Shown here piece by piece: positions 32,306 through 41,126 of a stretch of 64,000 nt of DNA; position 1 is the stretch's first letter, and the number at the start of each line of letters is the position of its first letter. Where the stretch lies: positions 1-64,000 of the forward strand of contig CALUTL010000001.1 of assembly GCA_944323655.1 (NCBI GenBank), written 5' to 3'. The notes below the pieces were generated by a model that made no database searches, had not been told where the DNA came from, and was given only the letters and a program-made list of their open reading frames with translations. This DNA comes from Candidatus Gastranaerophilales bacterium. GTDB taxonomy: Bacteria > Cyanobacteriota > Vampirovibrionia > Gastranaerophilales > Gastranaerophilaceae. A program made the position numbers and the translations under genes.

Positions 32306-34015
32306 ATGACTAGAATTTTTCTCATTTCAGACAGGACAGAGGTAATTGAAAAATACGGCAGGCTTTGCCGCGAAAATTCTTATGATTTTAACAGTTCTGC
32401 TGATGTAAAGCTCATTACAAATATTTTCAGTGCGGAAAATCAAGATATTGTACTTTTAGATAATGAAACCTCCTTATTTAATGTAAAAGAAGTTCTGAAA
32501 AGCATAAGAAATCTGGTCGAAAACTCAATTGTTATACTTATTACCGGCGAAAAAACTCCGGATAAAGACCTCTCAAAATCAATAAATGCGATTATTTCAG
32601 ATAATTTTTCGGATTCAATGATTCTTTCGGCGCTAAGTATAAACATACGTGCGCAAAATTCACTTAAAAAACTTGCTGATACAAACAAAGATCTTGCGGC
32701 AAGCCTTTACAGACAAAACACGCTTTATGGCATAAGTTCACAGTTTGCAAGCACTCTTAATAGAGAAAAGCTTCTTGAATTTATGATTGAAGGGTTAGAT
32801 AAAACCCTTAGTTTTTCACTTGCCTGCACGCTTTCCTTCTGCTCAAGCGAAGAACCCGTTTTAATATTAAATTCTCTATATGAAATTTCCGATGAACTTT
32901 TAAATGCAATTAAAGTCCGAACAATTTATAATTACAACTCACTTTTTGAAAACGGGGAAGTCCCTTTTAAAATTGACGAAAACAATTTAAAAGTCGTCAA
33001 ATTCGTAAAATATCCCGCAAACCGTTTTAACTTTACGCTTTTCAGGTTTGATAATATGTTTGCGCGAATTGCATTGGGAGATACTTTTTACGGGTGCGTT
33101 GAAGTATTTAAGGAAAACCATTTTTCGCCCGAGGATTCAAAATGCTTCCAAACCATTGTTCAGCAAGTAACTTTACCTTTAAAAAACGCTTCTTTGTATC
33201 AGGAAATAATTGAAACAAACAAAAAACTTGAACGGCTTGAGAAGCTTAAATCAGAATTTATTTCGATAGTTTCGCACGAACTTAGAACCCCATTGACTTC
33301 AATTAAAAATTCGCTTGATATACTTTTAAGCGGGCGCTGCGGAGAAGTTACGGAAAATTCCGAAAAGTTTTTATCCATGGCAAAGCGTAATGTCACAAGG
33401 CTTTCAGGGATCATAAACGACCTTCTGGATCTTTCTAAAATTGAAGCGGGCAAAATGGATTTTCAATTCAAGCCGATTTCTGTTAATACGGTTATAGATT
33501 ACGTCAAATCCGCACTATCAGGACTTGCCAAAGAAAAATCCCTTAATCTTATAATTAGAACGGAAGATAATTTACCTGATATTATGGGAGATTCTCAACG
33601 ACTGGAGCAGGTTTTGACCAACCTTCTTTCAAACGCTATTAAATTTACTCCTGAAGGTAAAAATATTACCCTTAAATCGGAACTTAAAAATGCGAATGAT
33701 ATAAAATATCCTCCGTGTTTTGCGGAATATATGAAAAATTTAAAAGGTGATTACGTTATAGTTTCTGTTGAGGATGAAGGAATCGGAATTGCCGAAAACG
33801 AATATTTGCACGCATTCGACAAATTTGCGCAAATTGAAAATTCACTTTCACGCAAAGCCGGCGGAACAGGTCTTGGGCTTCCGATTGCAAGACAGCTTCT
33901 GGAAGCCCATAACGGCGCTATTTGGTGCGACAGTGTCCTTAACAAAGGTTCTAACTTCCACTTTGCCTTACCTGTTGCATCAGCGAATATTAAACCCGAA
34001 GAAATTTTAGTATAA
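32306..34015 (+). CDS. Sensor histidine kinase with receiver-like and GAF-like domains
   Basis: I take the ATG at 32306; an upstream TTG at 32255 would add 17 residues with no ribosome site. The 569-residue protein has a receiver-like N-terminal domain (about 1-115; the phospho-acceptor region is DIVLLDNETS), a GAF-like domain (about 135-290), the phosphorylated histidine at about residue 324 in SHELRTPLTS, and a HATPase with NLLSNAIKFTPEG, DEGIGIAEN and GTGLGLPIA. There are no membrane helices, so it senses a cytoplasmic signal. It overlaps the convergent hypothetical gene by 9 bases. Its partner may be the CheY-like protein 1.9 kb away. Confidence 0.9.
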   Translation: MTRIFLISDRTEVIEKYGRLCRENSYDFNSSADVKLITNIFSAENQDIVLLDNETSLFNVKEVLKSIRNLVENSIVILITGEKTPDKDLSKSINAIISDNFSDSMILSALSINIRAQNSLKKLADTNKDLAASLYRQNTLYGISSQFASTLNREKLLEFMIEGLDKTLSFSLACTLSFCSSEEPVLILNSLYEISDELLNAIKVRTIYNYNSLFENGEVPFKIDENNLKVVKFVKYPANRFNFTLFRFDNMFARIALGDTFYGCVEVFKENHFSPEDSKCFQTIVQQVTLPLKNASLYQEIIETNKKLERLEKLKSEFISIVSHELRTPLTSIKNSLDILLSGRCGEVTENSEKFLSMAKRNVTRLSGIINDLLDLSKIEAGKMDFQFKPISVNTVIDYVKSALSGLAKEKSLNLIIRTEDNLPDIMGDSQRLEQVLTNLLSNAIKFTPEGKNITLKSELKNANDIKYPPCFAEYMKNLKGDYVIVSVEDEGIGIAENEYLHAFDKFAQIENSLSRKAGGTGLGLPIARQLLEAHNGAIWCDSVLNKGSNFHFALPVASANIKPEEILV

Positions 34016-34792
34016 ATTGGTATTTCTGTTCACAAATTTGCCGGCATCAAGAATTTTGCCTTCTCTAACAAACATATCTGCAACTTGTTCTACAGTATTC
34101 AAATTATCTTCAACTTTGGAAACAGGTGCCTTGTTTGCTACAAACTCGAACAAATTAAAATATGCTTTATTGGCAATTTTGTTATAAAAATCTTTTACAA
34201 GCGAAATTTTTTCAGGATTTGCCTTTGCATTTACAACAGACTTAACAAGGAGCATAAAGTTTTTCTGATTGTCAAAACTATATGGATTCGGTGTATTAAG
34301 AGTCTGTTTTGCAAAAATTTCTACCAGTGGCGTTGCGGTCTTAAATTGCTTTGAAAAATCCTTATTTTCTAAAACGCCGCCCGCCGATTCCAGAAAAAAC
34401 ACCTTTGCAGTTCTGGAGTCAGTGTTATTTATAACTTCCTGAGCAAAATCCAAAGCTTCAGGATTTTCTGTTGAAGCAACCTTATAAGAATCCAACATTA
34501 AACCTAAAATACTTTTCCCGTTTGCTTCAACAGGCTCTATCAAATTTATATCATTAGGAAGCATCGCACGCCTCATTGAAAGCTCTATAGTATCCGCAAC
34601 TAAGCCTAAATGTTTCTCTCGGATTTCTTTCAAATGCGGAAGAAACTCTTTTACTTCCTTATTTGCAAGTGCCCATAATTTGATTGTTTCTTTTAATTCT
34701 TCTGCTGTTCTCGTATCTGCCGGATGCTTTACTGCTCCCATAGTACGCCAGCCGTCAAACCTTGTTAATGGTGCCGTTAATTTTATTGACAT
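34007..34792 (-). CDS. Hypothetical protein, PADTRT paralogue A
   Basis: 261 residues, soluble and helical, without signal peptide. It shares with the next gene an N-terminal signature: RF-D/E-GW, two or three residues, MG, then K-x-PADTRT, then ELK-x-TI, and later KHLGLVADTIELS. The similarity continues at lower level to the end, so the two are tandem paralogues. An AAGGAG ribosome site is present. The family is not recognised; similar position and length suggest one shared role. Confidence 0.68.
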   Translation of the reverse strand: MSIKLTAPLTRFDGWRTMGAVKHPADTRTAEELKETIKLWALANKEVKEFLPHLKEIREKHLGLVADTIELSMRRAMLPNDINLIEPVEANGKSILGLMLDSYKVASTENPEALDFAQEVINNTDSRTAKVFFLESAGGVLENKDFSKQFKTATPLVEIFAKQTLNTPNPYSFDNQKNFMLLVKSVVNAKANPEKISLVKDFYNKIANKAYFNLFEFVANKAPVSKVEDNLNTVEQVADMFVREGKILDAGKFVNRNTNLY

Positions 34793-34870
34793 AATTTCTC
34801 CTTTTTATTTCTTACTTTTATTTTAAAGTCAAACAAAATATTTTTTGCCGTTTTGTCAGCAACTTGCAAA

Positions 34871-35752
34871 TTAAATGTAATTTCCTGTTCTGAATCTTTC
34901 AGTTAATTCATCCGGTGTAATCCGATGCAATACCGTATCATTCCAGTTACGAAAAGGAATTCTTTTATCTTCAGGATTCTTCGTCAAATACTCATTTACA
35001 TTAACTATCTTGCCGTATGCGTATGCTAAACCTAAATCATCCTTTATTGTCTTTAAATTTTCCTTTATCACATCAGGTGAAACATCTCTTTTTATAAGAT
35101 CACCAAAGTCAAATTCTTTTAAAGACTTAGTTTTTATAGCTTCATAAACATCTTTAAGTAAGGCTATTTTCTCCGGATCAGAATCTTTTTCTATTATTGC
35201 AAGCACTGAACCCACAAACTCTGCCTCACGCCCAAAATCTTCGGCTGGAACTGTCATTGACTCTCTTGCAATATTTTCAACTATTGGAATTGCATTTTGA
35301 AAATGCTTGTCAACACCATCATCCAGTAAAAATTCAGTATCTGCTGCGGCTTTTAGATAAAACTTCGACATCATTTTTCCAGTAGTATCAACAACCTCTT
35401 GCGAAAAATCCATAGCATGCGGATTTTTTCTTGATATCATCGGAAAAATTGCCATTAATTTTTCTAAAGGATTAAATGGGCCGAATCTTTCATCAGGATT
35501 CACCATATCTACATCATTAAACTTGTTTGCGGGTTTTTGCGAAAGCTCTATTGTATCTGCAACAAGCCCCAAGTGCTTCGGATTCATACTGCCAAGCTCA
35601 GGCAAAATTGCTTTTACATCACCTACTCGTCTTGACCAAGCCTCTATCGTTCCTTTTAATTCATCAATAGTTCTTGTATCCGCCGGTCTTTTATATAATC
35701 CCATCGGTTCCCAGCCTTCAAATCTCAATTTAGGATGCAGTAATTTTATCAT
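34871..35752 (-). CDS. Hypothetical protein, PADTRT paralogue B
   Basis: 293 residues. The first 75 residues align closely with the downstream paralogue (RFEGWEPMG, RPADTRT, KHLGLVADTIELS), and the helical middle aligns more weakly. The C-terminal 30 residues (RNWNDTVLHRITPDELTER) are extra relative to A. A strong GGAGG ribosome site precedes the ATG. The two genes lie 78 bases apart on the same strand and probably form one transcript. Function unknown. Confidence 0.68.
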   Translation of the reverse strand: MIKLLHPKLRFEGWEPMGLYKRPADTRTIDELKGTIEAWSRRVGDVKAILPELGSMNPKHLGLVADTIELSQKPANKFNDVDMVNPDERFGPFNPLEKLMAIFPMISRKNPHAMDFSQEVVDTTGKMMSKFYLKAAADTEFLLDDGVDKHFQNAIPIVENIARESMTVPAEDFGREAEFVGSVLAIIEKDSDPEKIALLKDVYEAIKTKSLKEFDFGDLIKRDVSPDVIKENLKTIKDDLGLAYAYGKIVNVNEYLTKNPEDKRIPFRNWNDTVLHRITPDELTERFRTGNYI

Positions 35753-35847
35753 TTTTAACCTCCGTTTCTTTTGATTTCAATGTTACTTTAAAAATAACTG
35801 TCGGAAACTAAAAAGTACTAAAAACAATTTACAAATTTTAACAATAC

Positions 35848-35874
35848 CTGACACCGTTTTTAGTGTGCTATAAT
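35848..35874 (+). promoter_or_regulatory. Promoter of the CheY/PilB-like operon
   Basis: CTGACA at 35848-35853, a 15-base spacer, and TATAAT at 35869-35874 with an extended -10 TG at 35866-35867. A 32-base leader with an AGGGGA ribosome site follows. Confidence 0.6.
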
Positions 35875-35906
35875 ACTTTTATAGAAGATTTTGACCAGGG
35901 GAAATT

Positions 35907-36278
35907 ATGAAAAATATTTTAATTGTTGATGATGAACAAGATATAGTTGAAAGTTTAAAATTCGTGCTTGAGGCTGCCGGATTCAACTGCTACACCGCAT
36001 TTGACGGCGAAGAAGGGCTTCGGCTTGCAAAAGAAATTATTCCTGATTTAATGATACTCGACGTTATGATGCCAAAGATTAACGGCTACAAAATCAGCAG
36101 ACTTTTGAAATATGACAGCAAATATAAAGAAATTCCGATTTTAATGATAACGGCACGCTCACAAGAAGAAGACAAACTTATCGGGGAAGAAACAGGTGCT
36201 GATGAGTATATTACAAAACCCTTTGACCTTGATGAAGTCTTAAAACAAGTCGAAAAATACTTAGGTAAACAAAATTGA
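35907..36278 (+). CDS. CheY-like response regulator receiver
   Basis: 123 residues: one receiver domain and nothing else. The acidic pocket is DDEQD at the N-terminus, the phosphorylated Asp is in LMILDVMMP near residue 53, the Thr is in MITARS, and the Lys is in YITKPF. It lacks an output domain, so it acts by protein contact. It overlaps the PilB-like gene (TGATG), suggesting that it controls that ATPase, as CheY-like proteins do in twitching systems. The kinase at 32.3-34.0 kb is a plausible donor. Confidence 0.93.
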   Translation: MKNILIVDDEQDIVESLKFVLEAAGFNCYTAFDGEEGLRLAKEIIPDLMILDVMMPKINGYKISRLLKYDSKYKEIPILMITARSQEEDKLIGEETGADEYITKPFDLDEVLKQVEKYLGKQN

Positions 36279-37666
36279 TGGAAACTGTAACTAACAAAAC
36301 TTTGGAAAAACTTAAATACGATCTTGTAAGATCCGGTCTTATTCAATACGAAACCCTTGAACAAGCTCAAGAAATTGCGGCTGCCCAAAATATTAATATC
36401 GGTCAAGCTCTTATTAATTCCGGAATGCTGACTGAAGCAAGTTTGGTTAAATTTCTTGAGACCAAGCTTCATACACCTTTTGTTAATCTTGAAGATTACA
36501 CAATTGATCCTAAATGCTTGAAATACATCAACTATTCAGACGCAAAACGCTTCAGGATTCTTCCTTTATTTAAAATTGAAGACACTCTGACAGTTGCAAT
36601 GGCAGATCCGCTGGATCTTTTTGCAATAGACAAAATCGTTGAATCAGCGGAATGCTCAATTGAACCTGTTCTGGCTTCAGAATCCGTAATTATCAAAAAA
36701 ATTGACGAGTATTACCCGAATGACATTAGCGTAGGTGATATTTATACCGACTCGGACGGAAAAAATTTTGACTGGAGAGATGAACTTCACAGCGAAGATT
36801 TGTCAGATACGCATATTCAAAAAATTATCCGCGCAATCCTAAAACAAGCACTCACTGAAGATGTTCATGAAGTTCTGTTCCAAAAAGAAGACTCCGGACT
36901 TGGAGTTAATTTCAAAAAAAACGGAGAAGTTATAAATAAAGGAATAATTCCGCAAGTATTAACGCTTTCCTTTACCGCAAAGCTTAAAACACTTGCTGAA
37001 CTTGATCCTTCCGTAAGCGAAGTGCCTCAGCTTGGAAAATTGAACTTTAAAGTCGATGATATTTCCATTGTAACAAGCATTTCAACATTCCCGACAATTA
37101 TGGGCGAGAGAATTTTCCTGAAAATTTACAAACCGCCTAAGGCTTTAAATAAAATTATAGTTAACAAATCTCAGCTTAACATCGTCAAAAACGCCCTTGA
37201 TACCCCCGGCGTAATTCTTGTTTGCGGTTCACCTCTAAGCGGGAAAACTCACGTTATTTACTCGCTTTTAACTGAATGCGCAAACAAAAATAAAAATAAA
37301 AACATTATGACTCTTGAAAGCATTGCAAAATATAATTTGCAAAACATTAACCAGTGCGAGTTGAACGAGAATATAGGCTTTAATATGGATAAAGCCTCAC
37401 GCTTTATAGAATTCCAATCTCCTGATATTATCTATTTGGAAGGGATTAAAAACAAAGAATCCTTCGATTATTTTTCAAACCTTGTATACGATGACAAAAC
37501 TGTAATAATGGAATTTCTTGCAAATAATATGGAAGACTTGAGAAATAAAATGGCAATCTCAGACTTTGAAACCCTCAAATCCATAATCGGCTGTATAATT
37601 TTCATTCACTCCAAAAACAGCATCGAAGTCTTTGACAAAAGCACCGCCCAAAAATATTTGGCTTAA
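36278..37666 (+). CDS. Degenerate GspE/PilB-like ATPase
   Basis: 462 residues from the ATG at 36278; a TTG one codon earlier is also in frame. The N-terminal half has a GspE/MshEN-type domain (about 15-145; the GQALINSGMLTEASLVKFL and LPLFKIEDTLTVAMADPLD pattern). The C-terminal half has an STFPTIMGERIFLKI segment and a Walker A GSPLSGKT near residue 312. The Walker B/Asp-box area reads SPDIIYLEGIKNKES in place of the usual PDI-x-x-x-GEIRD-x-E, and the four-cysteine zinc element is absent. It may be an ATPase-weak relative of the type IV pilus/type II secretion motor, coupled to the receiver protein upstream. Assignment to the family is firm; activity is not. Confidence 0.82.
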   Translation: METVTNKTLEKLKYDLVRSGLIQYETLEQAQEIAAAQNINIGQALINSGMLTEASLVKFLETKLHTPFVNLEDYTIDPKCLKYINYSDAKRFRILPLFKIEDTLTVAMADPLDLFAIDKIVESAECSIEPVLASESVIIKKIDEYYPNDISVGDIYTDSDGKNFDWRDELHSEDLSDTHIQKIIRAILKQALTEDVHEVLFQKEDSGLGVNFKKNGEVINKGIIPQVLTLSFTAKLKTLAELDPSVSEVPQLGKLNFKVDDISIVTSISTFPTIMGERIFLKIYKPPKALNKIIVNKSQLNIVKNALDTPGVILVCGSPLSGKTHVIYSLLTECANKNKNKNIMTLESIAKYNLQNINQCELNENIGFNMDKASRFIEFQSPDIIYLEGIKNKESFDYFSNLVYDDKTVIMEFLANNMEDLRNKMAISDFETLKSIIGCIIFIHSKNSIEVFDKSTAQKYLA

Positions 37667-37671
37667 AAATT

Positions 37672-38406
37672 TTACTTAATATAAAACACTAAATTAATAA
37701 GAAAATCAGCTATAAGCATATAAACCGTCGACAAAATAGCCGCTTGAGTGGTTGAAATTCCGACTTCCTTTGCCCCGCCTCTGGTTTCATAACCTTGTGT
37801 TGCACATACTAAAGCAATCAATGCCCCGAAAATCGAAGCTTTTAATAGGCTTATATAAATATCTTTCGTACTTAACCAAGCCCAAACAGAATACATATAA
37901 CGATCAGGGTGCAAGTTTATAGTAAGATAAGAAACAAGCATTCCGCCTGCCGTTCCGATAACTTCTGCCAGCAAAACCACCATCGGAACAGTAATTGCAG
38001 CAGCTATAATTCTCGGAGTAAAATAATACCCGACAGGATCAACTTTTAACGTTTTCATTGCATCAACCTGACTTGTAACCTGCATGTTGGCAATTTCGGC
38101 CGAAATCGCAGTTCCCGCTCTTGCTCCTATCGCTAAAGCTACAAACCCCGGTGCAATTTCTCTTATCAATACAATTACAATCGTTCCGCCGATATAAGCT
38201 TCCGCTCCGCTCATTAAAAACTGTTTGGAAACCTGTATCGTTATAACTGCCGCCGATATAAACGCTATTATTAATGAAATCGAAAGTGAATCATAACTGA
38301 TTAAGGCAGCTTTATTTATTACCTCAGAAAACCTTAATTGTCCACTCACAAGATACTTTATACTCTTTATTAAATTTTGAACACAAAGCCCTAAAAATTC
38401 AATCAA
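37672..38406 (-). CDS. MlaE-family ABC transporter permease
   Basis: 244 residues with about five hydrophobic segments and the family motif region IAPGFVALAIGARAGTAISAEIANM near residue 86. MlaE-type permeases move phospholipids or other lipids between membranes with an ATPase and an MCE protein. Neither partner is adjacent, so this is an orphan permease gene here. The start is a TTG at 38406 with GGTGG 6 bases upstream. It lies downstream of ilvE across a terminator. Lipid transport is a family inference. Confidence 0.88.
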   Translation of the reverse strand: MIEFLGLCVQNLIKSIKYLVSGQLRFSEVINKAALISYDSLSISLIIAFISAAVITIQVSKQFLMSGAEAYIGGTIVIVLIREIAPGFVALAIGARAGTAISAEIANMQVTSQVDAMKTLKVDPVGYYFTPRIIAAAITVPMVVLLAEVIGTAGGMLVSYLTINLHPDRYMYSVWAWLSTKDIYISLLKASIFGALIALVCATQGYETRGGAKEVGISTTQAAILSTVYMLIADFLINLVFYIK

Positions 38407-38431
38407 TTATTCCACCAAACTTTTTTAAAAT

Positions 38432-38455
38432 CAGCCTCCCGCTAAAAGGAGGCTG
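38432..38455 (-). terminator. ilvE terminator
   Basis: CAGCCTCC pairs with GGAGGCTG around CGCTAAAA. On the minus strand it is followed by ATTTTAAAAAAG and separates ilvE from the permease gene. Confidence 0.65.
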
Positions 38456-38466
38456 ATAATGATTTT

Positions 38467-39381
38467 TTAGTAAACCGGCATACACCATTTTTTGTATTTC
38501 GGGACTTTACCTTTAACAACTTCAAAATAAAGTTTTTGAAGATCTTTTGCAATCGGCCCGACATTTCCGTCGCCAAGTTTTCGATTATCAATTTTGACAA
38601 TCGGGCTGACCTGAGCTCCTGTTCCACAGTAAAATGCTTCATCCGAAATATAAAGTTCTGTTCTATCTATCGCTCTTTCTTCAACTTCTAGGCCTAAAAC
38701 GTCTTTCGCAAGTTCTATAATGGTATTTCTTGTAACACCGACAAGAATATCATCAGTCTTCATTGTTGTAACAAGCTTTCCGTTCTGAATGATAAATAAG
38801 TTCATAGCAGAACCTTCCGTAACTTTTCCTTGCTCATCTAATACAATTGCATCGTCAAAACCTGCGTTGTGCGCATCTGTCTTAATCAAAGCAGCATTAG
38901 CGTATCCTCCAGCAACTTTAGCTCTCGGAGGAATTGCGTTATCACTGTTTCTTCTCCAGCTTGAAACACATACACTCAAACCTTTTGATGTATCTATATA
39001 ATCGCCCATTTTGTTCGAAATTATCATAAATGAATCCGGATTATCAAAAAGACCAGGTCCGACTTTTTGCGCTGATTTATACAATGTCGGACGCATATAA
39101 GCATCTTCTCTGTAATTGTTCTTTTTCATTAAGTCAACCGTTATTTTACAGTATTCTTCAACTGTATGAGGACTTTCCATATACATAATTTTTGCACTGC
39201 GCTGAAGTCTTTCATAATGCTCTTTTGCTCTGAAAACGTAAAGCTGTTTTTCTTCTTCATTCCAATACGCTCTGATACCTTCAAAAACCGCTGTACCATA
39301 CAAAAAAGCATGCGTGCGAACCGGAATGGAAGCCTTTGCTATATCGACATATTCACCATTTAAGTAAACGTACTCTGTCAT
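38467..39381 (-). CDS. ilvE: Branched-chain amino acid aminotransferase
   Basis: 304 residues, class IV aminotransferase fold. The PLP lysine lies in YANAALIKTDA and the conserved glutamate in VTEGSAMNLF; the segment GGYANAA is typical of IlvE. It makes or breaks down leucine, isoleucine and valine by transamination with glutamate. A GGAGGG ribosome site supports the start. IlvC, the ketol-acid reductoisomerase of the same pathway, lies 18 kb away and is not in the same operon. Confidence 0.94.
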   Translation of the reverse strand: MTEYVYLNGEYVDIAKASIPVRTHAFLYGTAVFEGIRAYWNEEEKQLYVFRAKEHYERLQRSAKIMYMESPHTVEEYCKITVDLMKKNNYREDAYMRPTLYKSAQKVGPGLFDNPDSFMIISNKMGDYIDTSKGLSVCVSSWRRNSDNAIPPRAKVAGGYANAALIKTDAHNAGFDDAIVLDEQGKVTEGSAMNLFIIQNGKLVTTMKTDDILVGVTRNTIIELAKDVLGLEVEERAIDRTELYISDEAFYCGTGAQVSPIVKIDNRKLGDGNVGPIAKDLQKLYFEVVKGKVPKYKKWCMPVY

Positions 39382-39457
39382 TTAACCCTCCTTATTTCCT
39401 AACCTACACTTTTGAGTATAACACGAAAATATAAATATAGCTTATTTTGTAAACAAT

Positions 39458-39489
39458 AAAACGGGATTCTGTTTTCAGAACCCCGTTTT
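39458..39489 (-). terminator. Terminator of the TDT-repeat protein gene
   Basis: AAAACGGG-A-TTCTG pairs with CAGAA-C-CCCGTTTT (one mismatch) and on the minus strand ends in TTTTATTGTTT, 22 bases after the stop at 39512. Confidence 0.8.
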
Positions 39490-39511
39490 GAGGATATTAT
39501 GGAAAATTGTT

Positions 39512-40954
39512 TTATTGAGGATCTTTTGCGTCATTACCGCCGATTACATAAACATCTTTTAGAAGCCATTCTGATCCGTACTGATTTATTTTCTTAATTG
39601 TATTCGGTTCCGGTCCTCTTTCATATCTGAAGCCGTCACTTGATTCCCAAACTCCGTCTGCTACTTTCTTATATGATACCGGTGCTTGACGTAACCAGTT
39701 TCCGGGTTCTGCGGTCGACTGATTCGGATCAAAGATAAACCAGTTTGGTGCGCCATTTCCGTTGGAAACATTTATGTCTTTTGCCGGAAGGTTAACACAG
39801 TTGCTTAATTGTTCACTATCGTTTACGTATAATTCGTGGCGTTTGAATTCTTCGTTTTTACCGAATACATAAGTTTCATCCGGATTTGACCATTTCGTTC
39901 CAATATCATTCATTATGTATACATCACCATCACGGCTTGTTCTTCCGCCATCCCAAAGAGTTCTGTGAACCTGATTATTTTTAACATCTTGCCAATCTAA
40001 ACCGTATACAAACTTGCCGACTCCGGTTGTATCAATGCCCAAATCATAAAGCATTTCTTTCATTTTTTCCGGTACTTCCGATTCAAAGTTTTCTTTTACG
40101 TATATCGTTTCACCCGGAACCGGTATATAAACAGGCTTTTCGACATATTGTGTATCAGTTTTGGTCTGATATACAGTATCCCATTTGGTTATATATTCCG
40201 GAACTTTTACTGTATCAGTTTGCCATACTGTATCTGTCTGATGTATTATTTCTGGTACTTTGATCGTATCTGTTTTCCATATTGTATCTGTCTGATGTAT
40301 TATTTCTGGTACTTTTACCGTATCTGTTTTCCATATTGTATCTGTCTGATGTATTATTTCTGGTACTTTAATTGTGTCTGTTTGCCATATTGTATCCGTC
40401 TTTTCAATATATTCTGGAATACCAATGGTGTCCGTTTTATAAACGGTATCTGTCTTTGTTATATATACAGGTTTTTCAATAATCTTCTCGACATATTCGG
40501 TTTCTGTTATTGTATCTGTCGGCAAAGGAACATAATGATTATGGATTTCATCAAGCTGATCCGCACAACCAACTGCTAACGAACCTCCGGCTAAAAGACC
40601 TACCGCACCTAATGCGTGTGATGCCTTTAATCCTTTTTGAGCTTGATTTGTATGTGTTGCAAGTTGTGTTGCTGTTTTAAATGCTTTACCTAAAGATGGT
40701 TTTAACAAATATAATGCTGTTCCTGCTGCACCTAATAGTGTGGCTCCAAGCCCTAACTTAGCTCCGGTTGATAATCCATCCTTCTTTTTAAGCTCTGTCG
40801 GCAGCGCTTTAGATTCTTTGCCGGATGCACTTGACGTTTGCCCACTTGACAAAGCTTTTGATAATTCGGATTTATCCTCCGATCTTTTTGTCGCAAGTTT
40901 TAGATCTTTCTTCTGAACTTCCGCATCAGAAACTTTAGAAACTTCTAATCCCAT
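39512..40954 (-). CDS. Surface-type protein with 18-residue TDT repeats
   Basis: 480 residues. Order: a polar Ser/Lys-rich start (1-60), two hydrophobic Gly/Ala segments (about 62-85 and 112-130, the second ending LAVGCAD, lipobox-like but internal), then a rigid repeat region (167-256) of five 18-residue units of the type QTDTIWKTDTIKVPEIIH, then a C-terminal domain (about 290-480) rich in Trp, Asp and Asn. Repeats of this kind usually form an extended stalk presenting a terminal domain. Envelope exposure is likely; the mode of export is unclear because there is no classic signal peptide. Family not recognised. Confidence 0.68.
   Translation of the reverse strand: MGLEVSKVSDAEVQKKDLKLATKRSEDKSELSKALSSGQTSSASGKESKALPTELKKKDGLSTGAKLGLGATLLGAAGTALYLLKPSLGKAFKTATQLATHTNQAQKGLKASHALGAVGLLAGGSLAVGCADQLDEIHNHYVPLPTDTITETEYVEKIIEKPVYITKTDTVYKTDTIGIPEYIEKTDTIWQTDTIKVPEIIHQTDTIWKTDTVKVPEIIHQTDTIWKTDTIKVPEIIHQTDTVWQTDTVKVPEYITKWDTVYQTKTDTQYVEKPVYIPVPGETIYVKENFESEVPEKMKEMLYDLGIDTTGVGKFVYGLDWQDVKNNQVHRTLWDGGRTSRDGDVYIMNDIGTKWSNPDETYVFGKNEEFKRHELYVNDSEQLSNCVNLPAKDINVSNGNGAPNWFIFDPNQSTAEPGNWLRQAPVSYKKVADGVWESSDGFRYERGPEPNTIKKINQYGSEWLLKDVYVIGGNDAKDPQ
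40187..40456 (-). repeat. Five in-frame 54-bp tandem repeats
   Basis: The DNA encoding residues 167-256 is five units of exactly 54 bp. Units 2-4 are nearly identical in DNA; units 1 and 5 are diverged. Near-identity in DNA suggests recent gain or loss of units, so length polymorphism between strains is likely. Confidence 0.85.
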
Positions 40955-41126
40955 TTCTTAACTCCTTTTTCCTAAACTATAATTTTCCCCTTAGTGTTTC
41001 CACTTATATTTAGATAAAGTTTTTTATTTGCTTAGAGTTGCCTCGGACAACCTTTCTTTTTTCATAAAATTTAGCTGTATTATAGGATTTAAAAGCATTT
41101 TAACTTATATTTACATTTCGTAATAA

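Noticed and set aside
40187-40456. Regular repeats that resemble a CRISPR array
   Set aside because: The units are contiguous, without spacers, and stay in frame as 18-residue protein repeats.
40148-40579. Cys/Tyr-rich plus-strand ORF opposite the repeat protein
   Set aside because: It is the antisense of the 54-bp repeats, with repeat-derived composition and no ribosome site.
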